The translations under genes and the position numbers were made by a program. Of a stretch of 64,000 nucleotides of DNA, positions 24,266 through 32,637 are shown one piece after another. Source of the DNA: Mesorhizobium sp. WSM3859 (GTDB lineage: Bacteria > Pseudomonadota > Alphaproteobacteria > Rhizobiales > Rhizobiaceae); assembly GCF_002295065.1 (NCBI RefSeq), contig NZ_NSGG01000002.1, positions 1 through 64,000 of the forward strand, read 5' to 3'. The notes under the pieces were generated by a model. The model did no database searches. It saw nothing but the letters and a program-made list of their open reading frames with translations, and was not told the DNA's origin. How positions within the stretch are numbered: position 1 is the stretch's first letter; every line of letters begins with the position of its first letter.

Positions 24266-24832
24266 ATGCGTTACGAAAAGGGCCGCAAGGACGCATCGCG
24301 CAGCCGCATCATGGAGGTTGCCGCCGATCGTTTTCGGGGCGACGGCATAGCAGCGACCGGACTTGCAAGCATCATGAGCGACGCCGGGCTGACGAACGGG
24401 GCCTTCTATCCGCATTTTCAATCCAAGGCGGCGCTTGTCCGGGAATGCGTGGCAACTGCTCTGGAGGGTCAGTCAGGCCAGATCGCGGAGGCATTGGCTT
24501 CCGGGGGCCTGACAACCGCCATAGATGCGTATCTGTCGGCGCCTCATCGAGACAATCCCGACAAAGGCTGCGCATCGGCGGCGCTTCTGCCGGAAATAGC
24601 GCGCGAGGCATCTGAAACACGCCAAGTCTATACCGAGCGCTTCATGACATTGGTCCGCCAGGTGTCGGCGGCACTTCCGCCGCAGACCGGGAATCCGGAG
24701 GCTGTAGCGCTGGGCATTTTCGCAACCCTCATCGGCGCCCTTCAACTGGCACGCGCCGTGGACGGGACAGAATTGTCGGACCGCATACTCGCGGCAGGAG
24801 CAGACGCCGCGCGGACGCTGATCCAGCCGTGA
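24266..24832 (+). CDS. TetR-family repressor
   Basis: This 188-residue TetR protein has its helix-turn-helix at residues about 12-50 (RIMEVAADRFRGDGIAATGL, GLTNGAFYPHFQSKAALV). The C-terminal part contains a single Cys in PDKGCASAALLPEIARE, a pattern of TetR proteins that sense electrophiles or alcohol/aldehyde stress through the NemR-like CAS motif. It should repress the divergent SDR and itself through the two palindromes just upstream. Ligand assignment is inference. Confidence 0.93.
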   Translation: MRYEKGRKDASRSRIMEVAADRFRGDGIAATGLASIMSDAGLTNGAFYPHFQSKAALVRECVATALEGQSGQIAEALASGGLTTAIDAYLSAPHRDNPDKGCASAALLPEIAREASETRQVYTERFMTLVRQVSAALPPQTGNPEAVALGIFATLIGALQLARAVDGTELSDRILAAGADAARTLIQP

Positions 24833-25076
24833 TGGAGCGGCGATTGCAGACGGCGAAGGAGTTCGAAACGGATACTGAAGGCTCCGCAGCGCTAAGCCGA
24901 GAACGAAAGGCGAGACTGCCAGAACTGGTGCGCAATGGAGCCGACCATTGCGAGTTGGAGCCGCTGCATAAGCCCGATTTATCGTGACCCCTAATTTTTG
25001 AAGACGTTACAGCGCCAATCACCGCCTGTAGCTTCGACTACGGTTGTTCTCGGCTCGGTCGAAAATCGGTGGTTTG

Positions 25077-27515
25077 ATGCAGACACATGCGCGGGTGGTG
25101 ATCGTCGGCGGCGGGTGCGTCGGCGCGGGAATTCTCTACGGCCTGGCCAAGCGCGGCTGGACCGACGTGGCGCTGCTGGAGCGCACGCAGCTGACCGCCG
25201 GCTCGACCTGGCACGCGGCGGGGCTGATCCCGTCCTATGCCCGCAACATCAATGTCGGGCGCATGATCAACAAGACGATCGAGATCTATGAAGGACTGGA
25301 GGCCGAGACCGGGCAGCCGGTGGGCTGGCACAAATGCGGGCAGCTGCGCATCGCCAATTCGCGGGACCGGCTCGACGAGTTCAAGAGCTATATGAGCGTC
25401 GCCGAGGTGCAAGGCATGCGGGCGCAGTTGCTCACGCCCGACGAAGCGCGAAAACTCTGGCCGCTGCTCGACAACAAGGAGATGCTCGGCGCGCTCTACC
25501 ACCCCGACGACGGCCATATCGCGCCGGCGGACGTCACACACGCCATGGCCAAGGGCGCGCGGGATCTCGGCGCCAAGGTCTATCTCAACACCGAAGCCAG
25601 CGGCTTCAAGCGGACCGCCAGCGGTGAGTGGCTGGTCGAGACCAACAAGGGCGAGATCACTTGCGAGCATGTGATTTGCGCCACCGGCAATTACGCGCGC
25701 CAGACCGGCGCGCTGCTCGGCATCGACATTCCGGCAATCCCGATCCTGCACCAGTACTGGATCACCGAAGCGGTGCCGGAGGTGGTGGAGCGCAAGCGCT
25801 CGGGCCGGCCCGAAATGCCGATCCTGCGCGACGAAGGGTTTGAGGGCTATCTGCGCGAGGAAGGCGATGGCCTGATGTTCGGGCCTTATGAGCGCACCGA
25901 GCATCTCAAGCTGTTCGCCGAGGACGGCGTTCCCGCCTGGTTCGGCGCCGACCTTCTCGAAGAGGATTTCGAGGCGGTGTCCTGGAACTGGGAACAGGCC
26001 TTGCGGCTGGTTCCGGCGCTGGGACGCGTCGGCATCAAGGCCAATGTGCGCGGGCCCTTCCAGATGACGGCCGACGAGCTGCCCTTGATGGGACCGGCCT
26101 GGGGCCTGCCCAATGTCTGGCTTGCCGAAGGCGTGCCCGGCGGCATCCTGTGGGGCGGGACAATAGGCTATTACCTGTCGGAGCGGATCGTCGAGGGCTC
26201 CAACAGCATCGACACCTCCGACCTCGACCCGCGCCGCTTCGGCGACTATGCCAACAAGGAATGGACGCGCCAGAAGGTGCGCGAGGCCTGGGGCACGCAT
26301 GCGGAGCAGAAATATCCCGGACAGGACATGCCCGCCGCGCGGCCGCAGAAGACGGCGCCCTCCTATGACCGATTGACAGAACTCGGCGCTGTCTGGGGCG
26401 TGCTCAACGGCTGGGAGATGCCGAACTGGTTCGCGCGCGACGGCGTCGAGGCCAAGGACCAGTATAGCTGGCGGTGGACGCCCAAGGGGAACCTCGTCGG
26501 CGAGGAGGTGCTGGCGGTGCGCAACGCCGTCGGCCTGGTCGAGATGACGCCGATGACCAAGTTCGAGGTGTCCGGCCCGAAAGCCGCCCAATGGCTGGAC
26601 CGGATCATTGCCAACCGCTTGCCCTCAGTCGGCAAGGTGACGCTGGCGCATCACCTGACGGCCAACGGTGGCGTGCAGGCGGAATATATGGTGGCGCGTC
26701 TCGGCGAGGACTTGTTCTACCTGATCTCGACGCCGCGGGCCGAGCGCTGGAACTTCGACGACCTGTCCAGGCCGCTGCCCGCCGACGGCAGCGTGGACTT
26801 GAAGAACGTCACCAACAATCGCGGCTGCTTCACGGTCGTCGGCCCCAAGGCTCGCGAGGTGCTGCAGCCGCTGACGGAGATCGATCTTTCCAACGAAAGC
26901 TTTCCGTGGTTCGGCGTCAAGACCGGCAGCGTGGCTCTGGCCAGCGACGTGCGGCTGCTGCGCGTCAACTATGAAGGCGAGCTCGGCTGGGAGCTCTATC
27001 ACCCCCTGCCCTACCAACGGCAGTTGCTCGACGCGATCCTGAGAGAAGGCGAAAAACACGGCATGCGGCCGGTCGGACTGCACGCGCTGGAGTCGCTCAG
27101 ACTCGAGAAATCCTATCGCGCCATGTATCGCGACATGAACCCGGAGCTCAACGCGCTGGAGAGCGGGCTGGAACGCTTCATCCGCCTCGACAAGGGCGAC
27201 TTCGTCGGCCGCGAGGCGGTGCTGAGATACAAGGAGCGCAACGACCAGCGCCGGTCGGTCACGCTCAGGATCGATACGGACGGCGCCAGCACTTCAGCCA
27301 ATGAGGGGCTCTACAGCGACGGCAAGTTGGTCGGGCGCATCACGTCGGGCGGCTATGGCTATGCGCTTGGGCATGATGTGGCGCTGGCGCTGCTGCCGGA
27401 GCGCTTTTCAAGGCCCGGCACGAAGCTCGACGTCGCGATCCTGGGCGACTGGAATGTCGCCGAGGTGATTGCGGACTCGCCTTACGATCCGACTTCGGCG
27501 AGGGCGCGGATGTAA
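25077..27515 (+). CDS. Dimethylglycine/sarcosine dehydrogenase-like flavoprotein
   Basis: This 812-residue protein starts MQTHARVVIVGGGCVGAGIL with the FAD-binding GGGCVG. The WHAAGL segment holds the His that binds FAD covalently in family members. The N-terminal DAO-type oxidase is followed by the FAO_M linker and, from about residue 420, a GcvT-like folate-binding domain (VRNAVGLVEMTPMTKFEVSG, LRVNYEGELGWELYHP) and a C-terminal GcvT_C barrel. Such enzymes oxidatively demethylate N-methyl amino acids and transfer the C1 unit to tetrahydrofolate. The next gene encodes an enolase-superfamily enzyme, which suggests a betaine or N-methyl amino-acid route. Confidence 0.92.
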   Translation: MQTHARVVIVGGGCVGAGILYGLAKRGWTDVALLERTQLTAGSTWHAAGLIPSYARNINVGRMINKTIEIYEGLEAETGQPVGWHKCGQLRIANSRDRLDEFKSYMSVAEVQGMRAQLLTPDEARKLWPLLDNKEMLGALYHPDDGHIAPADVTHAMAKGARDLGAKVYLNTEASGFKRTASGEWLVETNKGEITCEHVICATGNYARQTGALLGIDIPAIPILHQYWITEAVPEVVERKRSGRPEMPILRDEGFEGYLREEGDGLMFGPYERTEHLKLFAEDGVPAWFGADLLEEDFEAVSWNWEQALRLVPALGRVGIKANVRGPFQMTADELPLMGPAWGLPNVWLAEGVPGGILWGGTIGYYLSERIVEGSNSIDTSDLDPRRFGDYANKEWTRQKVREAWGTHAEQKYPGQDMPAARPQKTAPSYDRLTELGAVWGVLNGWEMPNWFARDGVEAKDQYSWRWTPKGNLVGEEVLAVRNAVGLVEMTPMTKFEVSGPKAAQWLDRIIANRLPSVGKVTLAHHLTANGGVQAEYMVARLGEDLFYLISTPRAERWNFDDLSRPLPADGSVDLKNVTNNRGCFTVVGPKAREVLQPLTEIDLSNESFPWFGVKTGSVALASDVRLLRVNYEGELGWELYHPLPYQRQLLDAILREGEKHGMRPVGLHALESLRLEKSYRAMYRDMNPELNALESGLERFIRLDKGDFVGREAVLRYKERNDQRRSVTLRIDTDGASTSANEGLYSDGKLVGRITSGGYGYALGHDVALALLPERFSRPGTKLDVAILGDWNVAEVIADSPYDPTSARARM

Positions 27516-27570
27516 CAGGCGGGGCTTGCAAAGGCCCCGTTGCCGACGTGTCCTTCGGATGGAAACCCAT

Positions 27571-28680
27571 ATGCGCATCGAGCGGATCAACGTCTATTCG
27601 GCCCAATTGCCGGTCAAGAACGGCGTCTACCGCATGGCCAGCGCCGATGTGGAGGCGCTGGACTCCACACTGGTCGAGATCGTCACCGATGACGGCTTTG
27701 CCGGCTGGGGCGAGACCTGCCCGATCGGCCCGGTCTACCAGCCGCATCACGCGCTGGGCGCCCGCGCCGCCATCGCCGAGATCGCGCCCGGCCTCATCGG
27801 CGCGGAGGTCGCCTCGATCAGGCTGCTGGCGAAGCAGATGGACGAGCGGCTGAACGGACACGGCTATGCCAAGGCGGCCTTCGACATGGCGTTCCTCGAC
27901 CTGCTCGGCCAAAAGCTTGGCGTGCCGGTCTCGACGCTGTTGGGCGGCGCGCTGACCGACCGCGTGCCGGCCTATTATTCGCTGATCGTCGGGGCGCCGG
28001 AGGAGACGGCACGCATCGCCGCCGACGAGGTGAAGGCCGGCTATCCGCGCCTGCAGGTGAAGATCGGCGGGCGCAATCTGGAAGAGGACGTCGCCGTCGT
28101 CCACAAGGTTTGGGAAGCGGTCGGCTACAGAGCGCGCATCGCGGTCGACGGCAACCGCGGCCTGACCGTGGCTGCGGCGATCCATCTCGACCGTCTCTGC
28201 CAGGCAATCCCCTTCGTCTTCGAGCAACTCTGCAACACGATGGACGAGATCGCGACGCTGAAGGGTCGCGTCACGCATCCGGTCTATCTCGACGAAAGCA
28301 CCGAGGATCAGAACGCGGTGCTGCGGGCGATCTCGATGGGCATCGCCGACGGCTTCGGCTTCAAGGTGACGCGGCTCGGCGGCCTGACCAAGATGACGAC
28401 GGTGCGAGACCTCTGCGCCATCCGCTCGCTGCCGCACAGTTGCGACGACGCCTGGGGCGGCGACATCATCGCGGCGGCCTGCGTGCATCTGGCCGCCACC
28501 GTCGAGCCCCGCCGCATGGAAGGCGCCTGGATCGCGCAGGAATACATCAAAGGCCATTTCGACCAGAAGCACCCGGTCGTCATCAAGCAAGGCCACATCG
28601 CCGTGCCGCAACGGCCGGGGCTCGGCGTGAAGCCGGAGCCCGGCATGTTCGGCAAGCCGGTGGCAATATATGGGCGGTAA
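27571..28680 (+). CDS. Enolase-superfamily epimerase resembling hydroxyproline-betaine 2-epimerase (HpbD-like)
   Basis: This 369-residue protein of the mandelate racemase/muconate lactonizing group starts MRIERINVYSAQLPVKNGVY. Blocks GWGETCPIGPVYQPHHALGA, PRLQVKIGGR (base Lys), VDGNRG, FEQLCNT and LDES (metal ligands), FGFKVTRLGGL (second Lys) and LPHSCDDAWGGD resemble, from memory, the 4-hydroxyproline betaine/proline betaine 2-epimerase HpbD. Two Lys bases on opposite faces fit a 1,1-proton transfer. It follows the dimethylglycine-dehydrogenase-like gene by 55 bases and is probably in the same operon. An ATG four codons upstream (METH) is an alternative start. Confidence 0.85.
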   Translation: MRIERINVYSAQLPVKNGVYRMASADVEALDSTLVEIVTDDGFAGWGETCPIGPVYQPHHALGARAAIAEIAPGLIGAEVASIRLLAKQMDERLNGHGYAKAAFDMAFLDLLGQKLGVPVSTLLGGALTDRVPAYYSLIVGAPEETARIAADEVKAGYPRLQVKIGGRNLEEDVAVVHKVWEAVGYRARIAVDGNRGLTVAAAIHLDRLCQAIPFVFEQLCNTMDEIATLKGRVTHPVYLDESTEDQNAVLRAISMGIADGFGFKVTRLGGLTKMTTVRDLCAIRSLPHSCDDAWGGDIIAAACVHLAATVEPRRMEGAWIAQEYIKGHFDQKHPVVIKQGHIAVPQRPGLGVKPEPGMFGKPVAIYGR

Positions 28681-28748
28681 GCAAAAGCGGCGCGGCCAGG
28701 TTCGCGGTTTCGGATTGCCGCGGGTGTAGCCGATAATTTTCAGCGCCG

Positions 28749-28806
28749 TCCCCCACTCCGTCTCGGCTCCGCCGAGCCACCTCTCCCCCCTCCGGAGGGA
28801 GAGGAA
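28749..28806. repeat. Palindromic intergenic repeat, copy 2
   Basis: CCCCCACTCCGTCTCGGCTC then GCCGAGCCACCTCTCCCCCC is, on the other strand, close to 118-176. The internal hairpin GTCTCGGC-tcc-GCCGAG is conserved. A second small hairpin (CCCCTCCGGAGGG) follows. It lies in the 192-base gap before the DUF2934 gene and shows no coding potential. Confidence 0.6.
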
Positions 28807-28872
28807 ATAGTCAACGAAGAGGATCGTTCCGCCCTGTCCTGCGTTCTTGTGACACGCAACGGAGGAACGGCG

Positions 28873-29196
28873 ATGGACGACGATCGGACCGAGAAGATCA
28901 GGCAGCGCGCCTATGAGATCTTTCAGCGCGAGGGCGGCATCCTCGGCAATCATGAACGGCACTGGCAACAGGCCGAATTGGAGATCGACCGCGAGGCGGC
29001 GCTGCCGCTGACGGCAGACGACGCGCTGCCGGAAACCCGCGAGATCGACAGCGCGGATGTGCTGACAGTGGAGGCGCTGGCCATGCGCACCGGCATTTCC
29101 GGCGACGAGGCGCAGGAACTGCTCGACCGGCTTGGCAACGATCGCGCGGCGATCGAGCAAGCGGCACGAGATCTGAGCGCGAAGCGGCGCAGCTGA
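28873..29196 (+). CDS. DUF2934 protein with C-terminal UBA/DUF3606-like motif
   Basis: This 107-residue protein starts MDDDRTEKIRQRAYEIFQRE after a GGAGG site. The DUF2934 segment (RQRAYEIF...G...NHERHWQQAELEIDRE) is followed by LTVEALAMRTGISGDEAQEL LDRLGNDRAAIEQAAR, the helical motif found also in the products at 16845 and 19409. The two parts in one chain suggest that the short motif is a portable adaptor. The function is unknown. Confidence 0.82.
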   Translation: MDDDRTEKIRQRAYEIFQREGGILGNHERHWQQAELEIDREAALPLTADDALPETREIDSADVLTVEALAMRTGISGDEAQELLDRLGNDRAAIEQAARDLSAKRRS

Positions 29197-29212
29197 CAGA
29201 TCTTCGGCGCGC

Positions 29213-30208
29213 TTATCTGCGCTCGACTGTGAGCACCACCGGCATGCCCCAGGGCACGTCCCGCGCTGCCTGCAGCAGCGAGACCTTGCCGTCCGTCACC
29301 TGGGCTTCCCACCGCGCACAGTGCTTCAGCCTATAGCTCCTGGAGCGAACGCTGAGACCGGCGATCGGACCGCCATCGAGGTTGAGCGCGGTCTTGATGT
29401 CGAGCCCGGCGCTGAGCAGGAAGGCCGCCAGCCTGTCGAGCGAGAAGAAGGCATCCCTGGTCGAGCCGACGATGATGCGGCCCTGGCGATCCTCGGCGAT
29501 GAAGGTGCGGTTCGCCAGCCAGTTGCTCTTGGCGCGCACGGTATCGCGGCCATCCTCGGCAACGAGCAGAGGATAGGACACCATGGCGTTTTCGGCGCCG
29601 TCCAGCACCTGCCGCCAATCGCGACCGGCGAGGTCGACGACATGCGTGCCCGACGCATTGGCGACCCAGGCGCCGGCCTTGGCGTCATAGTCACGCGGAC
29701 CGAGCCTTTCGCCCATGCTGACCAGGGGCGTATCGGCCTCGCCCTTGAGCCCGAAATAGCTGCCGTTGACGATCAGCACCGTGCCGCCCGGACCTTCGGA
29801 ACTAAGGGCCGCTTCCCACTGGTCGATGTTCCTGGCGCCGTTCGGCTGGTTGCGGGCGACGAAGCGGAATTTGGCCGGGTCGAAGCGATTGAGATAGAGG
29901 CGGTCGACCTCCTGGCTTCCCGCGACAACCGGGATTTCGCTGACCTCGAAGCCCGGCTCCACGTCTTTCCAGGCGCTCTGCCCGGCGGCCACCGCGGGGA
30001 TCGCCGGCTGCAAGGCAAGGCGCATCGCCGGCGAGAGCCGCACATCATCAGCCGCGACGTCAATCCAATAGCTGCCGCCCCGGCGAAGCAGGACATTCAG
30101 GCCATAGGCGCCATTCCTCTGCCAGACGAACCAGGCGCCCGAAATAAGGACGAGCATCAATATGACAGCGGCAATCGAAATGGCTTTACGCAATGAATTC
30201 TCCCCCAT
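29213..30208 (-). CDS. Phosphodiester glycosidase-family protein (NAGPA/DUF2233)
   Basis: From the ATG at 30208 this 331-residue protein has an N-terminal membrane anchor (ISIAAVILMLVLISGAWFVW) and a periplasmic domain. Blocks NQPNGARNIDQWEAALSSEG, GTVLIVNGSYFGLKGEADTP and ALNLDGGPIAGL are those of the phosphodiester alpha-N-acetylglucosaminidase family, in which the LNLDGG Asp is central. Bacterial members are linked to exopolysaccharide or wall-sugar processing, with real substrates mostly unknown. It converges with DUF2934 and is divergent from the PRC-barrel gene. Confidence 0.85.
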   Translation of the reverse strand: MGENSLRKAISIAAVILMLVLISGAWFVWQRNGAYGLNVLLRRGGSYWIDVAADDVRLSPAMRLALQPAIPAVAAGQSAWKDVEPGFEVSEIPVVAGSQEVDRLYLNRFDPAKFRFVARNQPNGARNIDQWEAALSSEGPGGTVLIVNGSYFGLKGEADTPLVSMGERLGPRDYDAKAGAWVANASGTHVVDLAGRDWRQVLDGAENAMVSYPLLVAEDGRDTVRAKSNWLANRTFIAEDRQGRIIVGSTRDAFFSLDRLAAFLLSAGLDIKTALNLDGGPIAGLSVRSRSYRLKHCARWEAQVTDGKVSLLQAARDVPWGMPVVLTVERR

Positions 30209-30367
30209 GCCCGTGGCGGCAAGCTGGCCGGCATTGTCGTCCGGATGATGTCGGATATGTGCAGGAACCGCGCAATAAGGCTGGCGATCACAGAGCCCCT
30301 GCCGCAATTCGGACGGAACCCGGGGTCGCATCGGCGGTTTCCTCTTTACACCACAGGAGATTCCGTC

Positions 30368-30652
30368 ATGGACCACACCAGCCACGTAAGACTGACCAAT
30401 GCCGAGCTCACGCCCGCCATCCTCGAAGGCGCCACCATCTACGGGCCGGATGACGAGAAGATCGGCTCGGTCGACCATCTGCACGGCAGCCAGGTCGTCA
30501 TCGATGTCGGCGGCTTTCTCGGCATCGGCGCCAAGCCGGTGGCCGTTACCGCCAGCCAGCTCGATTTCATGCGCGACGAGGACGGCGACGTGCATGCCGT
30601 CACCAGCTGGACGAAGGACCAGCTGAAGGCGATGCCGGAGCATCGCGACTGA
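30368..30652 (+). CDS. PRC-barrel domain protein
   Basis: This 94-residue protein has one PRC-barrel-like domain: LEGATIYGPDDEKIGSVDHL, HGSQVVIDVGGFLGIGAKPV, then VTASQLDFMRDEDGDVHAVT. Such stand-alone proteins are frequent in rhizobia and bind RNA, protein or lipids; its role is unknown. The ATG at 30368 follows AGGAG. A clear intrinsic terminator follows at 30685-30712. Confidence 0.88.
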   Translation: MDHTSHVRLTNAELTPAILEGATIYGPDDEKIGSVDHLHGSQVVIDVGGFLGIGAKPVAVTASQLDFMRDEDGDVHAVTSWTKDQLKAMPEHRD

Positions 30653-30684
30653 CGCGTTGCGGTTTGTCAATGAATGAAGAAATC

Positions 30685-30712
30685 CGGGCCGGCGTTGTCG
30701 GCCCGTTTTTTT
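30685..30712 (+). terminator. Intrinsic terminator after the PRC-barrel gene
   Basis: CGGGCCG (30685-30691) and CGGCCCG (30699-30705) form a perfect 7-bp stem followed by seven T. The rest of the 317-base gap to 30969 shows nothing recognisable. Confidence 0.85.
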
Positions 30713-30969
30713 GCGCGCGGCAATATGTATCGTCGGCCTGACGAGCTTAAACGCAGATTCCGTTGAGCCGGTTCACACAAATCTCGCCTGCGTGAGACCG
30801 TTCAAGTCCGCGTCACAAGGTTCTGTTGTAGTTGCATCGCTCGGCGGCCTGCATCTGGCCGCGATGCGCAACGCGACGCTGGCCATAGCAGGACGATCCG
30901 CAGGCGATGATCCGGGTGATGCCGAGAGACATAACGGCGGTTGCGAGCGATGGGCCCTGCGGCTTCCAA

Positions 30970-31383
30970 TCAGGCTTGCCCCGGTTCGTAGGCGACCTTC
31001 TCGCCATCCTCCTTGACGAACTCCCGCACCGGATTGTCGAGCAGCGGCAGCACCGCCTCCGACGGCCGGCACAGTCTTGTCCCCTTCGGCGTCTCGACGA
31101 TCGGCCGGTTGATGAGGATCGGATGGGCAAGCATGAAATCGATCAGCTCGTCGTCACTCCATTTCGGATCGGCGAGACCGAGCTCGGCATAGGGCGTTCC
31201 CTTCTCCCGCAACAACTGGCGGGGTACGATCCGCATCGCCGCGATCAGTTCGAGCAGCCGCTCGCGGCTCGGCGGCGTCTTCAGATATTCGATCACCACC
31301 GGTTCCTCGCCGCTGGCGCGGATCATGGCGAGCGTGTTGCGCGATGTGCCGCAAGCGGGATTGTGGTAGATCGTGACCGTCAT
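30970..31383 (-). CDS. arsC: Arsenate reductase (glutaredoxin-coupled ArsC)
   Basis: This 137-residue protein of the ArsC/Spx fold reduces arsenate to arsenite using glutathione and glutaredoxin in the cytoplasm. The active-site Cys is in HNPACGTSRNT near residue 11 and the arginines that bind arsenate are in the INRPIVETPKGTRLCRPSE region. Length is normal. It lies downstream of arsR on the same strand, with about 100 bases between. No arsenite efflux gene (arsB or acr3) is visible in the window. Confidence 0.94.
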   Translation of the reverse strand: MTVTIYHNPACGTSRNTLAMIRASGEEPVVIEYLKTPPSRERLLELIAAMRIVPRQLLREKGTPYAELGLADPKWSDDELIDFMLAHPILINRPIVETPKGTRLCRPSEAVLPLLDNPVREFVKEDGEKVAYEPGQA

Positions 31384-31393
31384 GGCTCTGCTT

Positions 31394-31483
31394 TCAGTGG
31401 GCGGGTTGCTGCACGGTTTCGGGCTTGAGCAGCCAGCCCATCAGCGCAAGCGCGATCAGGGCGCTGGGCGAAGGGCGCGACAG
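31394..31483 (-). pseudogene. Possible remnant of a membrane protein between arsR and arsC
   Basis: In the frame of arsR but after its stop codon, the sequence reads SPSALIALALMGWLLKPE and then a stop at 31394. It looks like a C-terminal membrane helix. It may be the trace of an arsenite transporter removed by deletion, or a very small membrane peptide. No good start codon was found. Confidence 0.25.
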
Positions 31484-31834
31484 TCATTGCCGGGTCCCCT
31501 CGCCCGGCCGGCAGCAAGATGCGGCAAGCGCCGGCGCGCAGATTTCCGGGCGGCCCGAGCAGCAATCCTCCATCAGGAACCGGATCAGGCCGGACAGCGC
31601 GTCGTACTCGGCGCTGTAGACTATCGAGCGGGCATCACGCCGCGCGGTGACGAGGCCGGACCGTTCCAGTTCCTTGAGGTGGAAGCTGACATTGGAGGGC
31701 GAGACCTCGACCTGTTCGGCGAGCAAACCGGCGGCGATGCCGTCCGGTCCGGCAACGACCAACAGGCGAAGCAGGCGCAGGCGGGTTTCCTGCGACAGCG
31801 CGCCAAAGGCGATCAGGGCTTGACGTTCATCCAC
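31484..31834 (-). CDS. arsR: ArsR-family metalloregulator
   Basis: This 116-residue repressor has the winged helix (FGALSQETRLRLLRLLVVAG, EVSPSNVSFHLKELERSGLV). Cys residues for As(III) occur at the C-terminal side (EDCCSGRPEICA, ASCCRPG) rather than in the alpha3 helix, as in some plant-associated ArsR types. It is divergent from the DUF6428 gene across 42 bases that hold an inverted repeat. It presumably represses both directions until arsenite binds. Confidence 0.92.
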   Translation of the reverse strand: MDERQALIAFGALSQETRLRLLRLLVVAGPDGIAAGLLAEQVEVSPSNVSFHLKELERSGLVTARRDARSIVYSAEYDALSGLIRFLMEDCCSGRPEICAPALAASCCRPGEGTRQ

Positions 31835-31835
31835 G

Positions 31836-31861
31836 TTTCAATAATCCTTGAAATATTGAAA
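31836..31861. promoter_or_regulatory. ArsR operator candidate
   Basis: TTTCAATA (31836-31843) and TATTGAAA (31854-31861) form a perfect inverted repeat with a 10-base spacer. An overlapping TTTCAA-N6-TTGAAA is nested in it. It occupies the arsR/DUF6428 promoter gap and resembles known TTCAA-type ArsR sites. Confidence 0.75.
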
Positions 31862-31876
31862 TGAGGAATAGCCGAC

Positions 31877-32398
31877 ATGCTGTCTTCTGACAATCACAAA
31901 AACGCCAACCCGATCGACCCCTCCGACCTGACCATCGGCGACCTGCTGAGCGCGCTGGCCGATTACAAGGACAGGCCGCTGGTGTTCCGCTATGACGGGC
32001 GGCCGGTTAAACCGGGCTATCATGTCACCGAGGTGAAGGCGGGGCAGTTCGCGGCGTTGGATTGCGAGGCCAATCCGGAATCCTGGTCGGAGATCTTCGT
32101 CCAGCTATGGGATGTGGACGAAGGCGGGCCGATCCATATGCCGGCCGGCAAGTTCGCGGCGATCATCCGCAAGGTCTCGGATCACGTGGCCCTCGACCAG
32201 TCGGCGAAACTGACTTTCGAGGTCAGCGACGGCGTCCGCCCGATGGAACTGCACCGGGCGGCCCAGCCAAGCGTCGTTGGCGGCGCCATCGAGGTCGAGC
32301 TTTCGCCGCGGCCGGCGAGTTGCAAGCCGCGTGACCGCTGGCTGAAGGAACAGGCGGCCGCGGGCAAGCCGTGCTGCGGAGAAAGCCGCTGCTGCTGA
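31877..32398 (+). CDS. DUF6428 protein of the ars locus
   Basis: This 173-residue protein (MLSSDNHKNANPIDPSDLTI) has the DUF6428 pattern LLSALADYKDRPLVFRYDGR, KPGYHVTEVKAG.F.ALDC and VQLWDV. The C-terminus is Cys-rich (KPCCGESRCC), an obvious soft-metal site. Its place opposite arsR and its Cys tail suggest arsenite binding or sensing. The family function is not established. Confidence 0.82.
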   Translation: MLSSDNHKNANPIDPSDLTIGDLLSALADYKDRPLVFRYDGRPVKPGYHVTEVKAGQFAALDCEANPESWSEIFVQLWDVDEGGPIHMPAGKFAAIIRKVSDHVALDQSAKLTFEVSDGVRPMELHRAAQPSVVGGAIEVELSPRPASCKPRDRWLKEQAAAGKPCCGESRCC

Positions 32399-32427
32399 CC
32401 CGGCGAACAGCGCCGCGCCCCGTCGCA

Positions 32428-32517
32428 TCAGAATTTGATCAGGCCATTGGCCTGCAACAAATAGAGGCCCCCGAGAACGATAGCGATCAGCGCCACCCAA
32501 ACGGCTGTCCTGCTCAT
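32428..32517 (-). CDS. 29-residue single-span membrane peptide
   Basis: ATG at 32517 to TGA at 32430/32428 encodes MSRTAVWVALIAIVLGGLYL and then LQANGLIKF. It is one hydrophobic helix with a basic N-terminus and polar tail, in codons with G/C third positions. It lies in the 240-base gap between the DUF6428 and PilZ genes. Small membrane peptides of this form are often missed. The start has no strong ribosome site. Confidence 0.5.
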   Translation of the reverse strand: MSRTAVWVALIAIVLGGLYLLQANGLIKF

Positions 32518-32637
32518 GCGCGAAGTCCCAGTTGATCGGCCACATGAACGCACGCGCCACGGTTGCGTTCCCTATGTGCCGGGTTGCATGCCGCGCGGCA
32601 GGATCAAGTCACGAATTGCTGAGCGGCGGGCCGCGCG

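Noticed and set aside
31380-31565. 61-codon frame between arsR and arsC
   Set aside because: It overlaps the arsR 3' end and has poor codon use compared with the other frame, which shows a membrane-helix-like segment.
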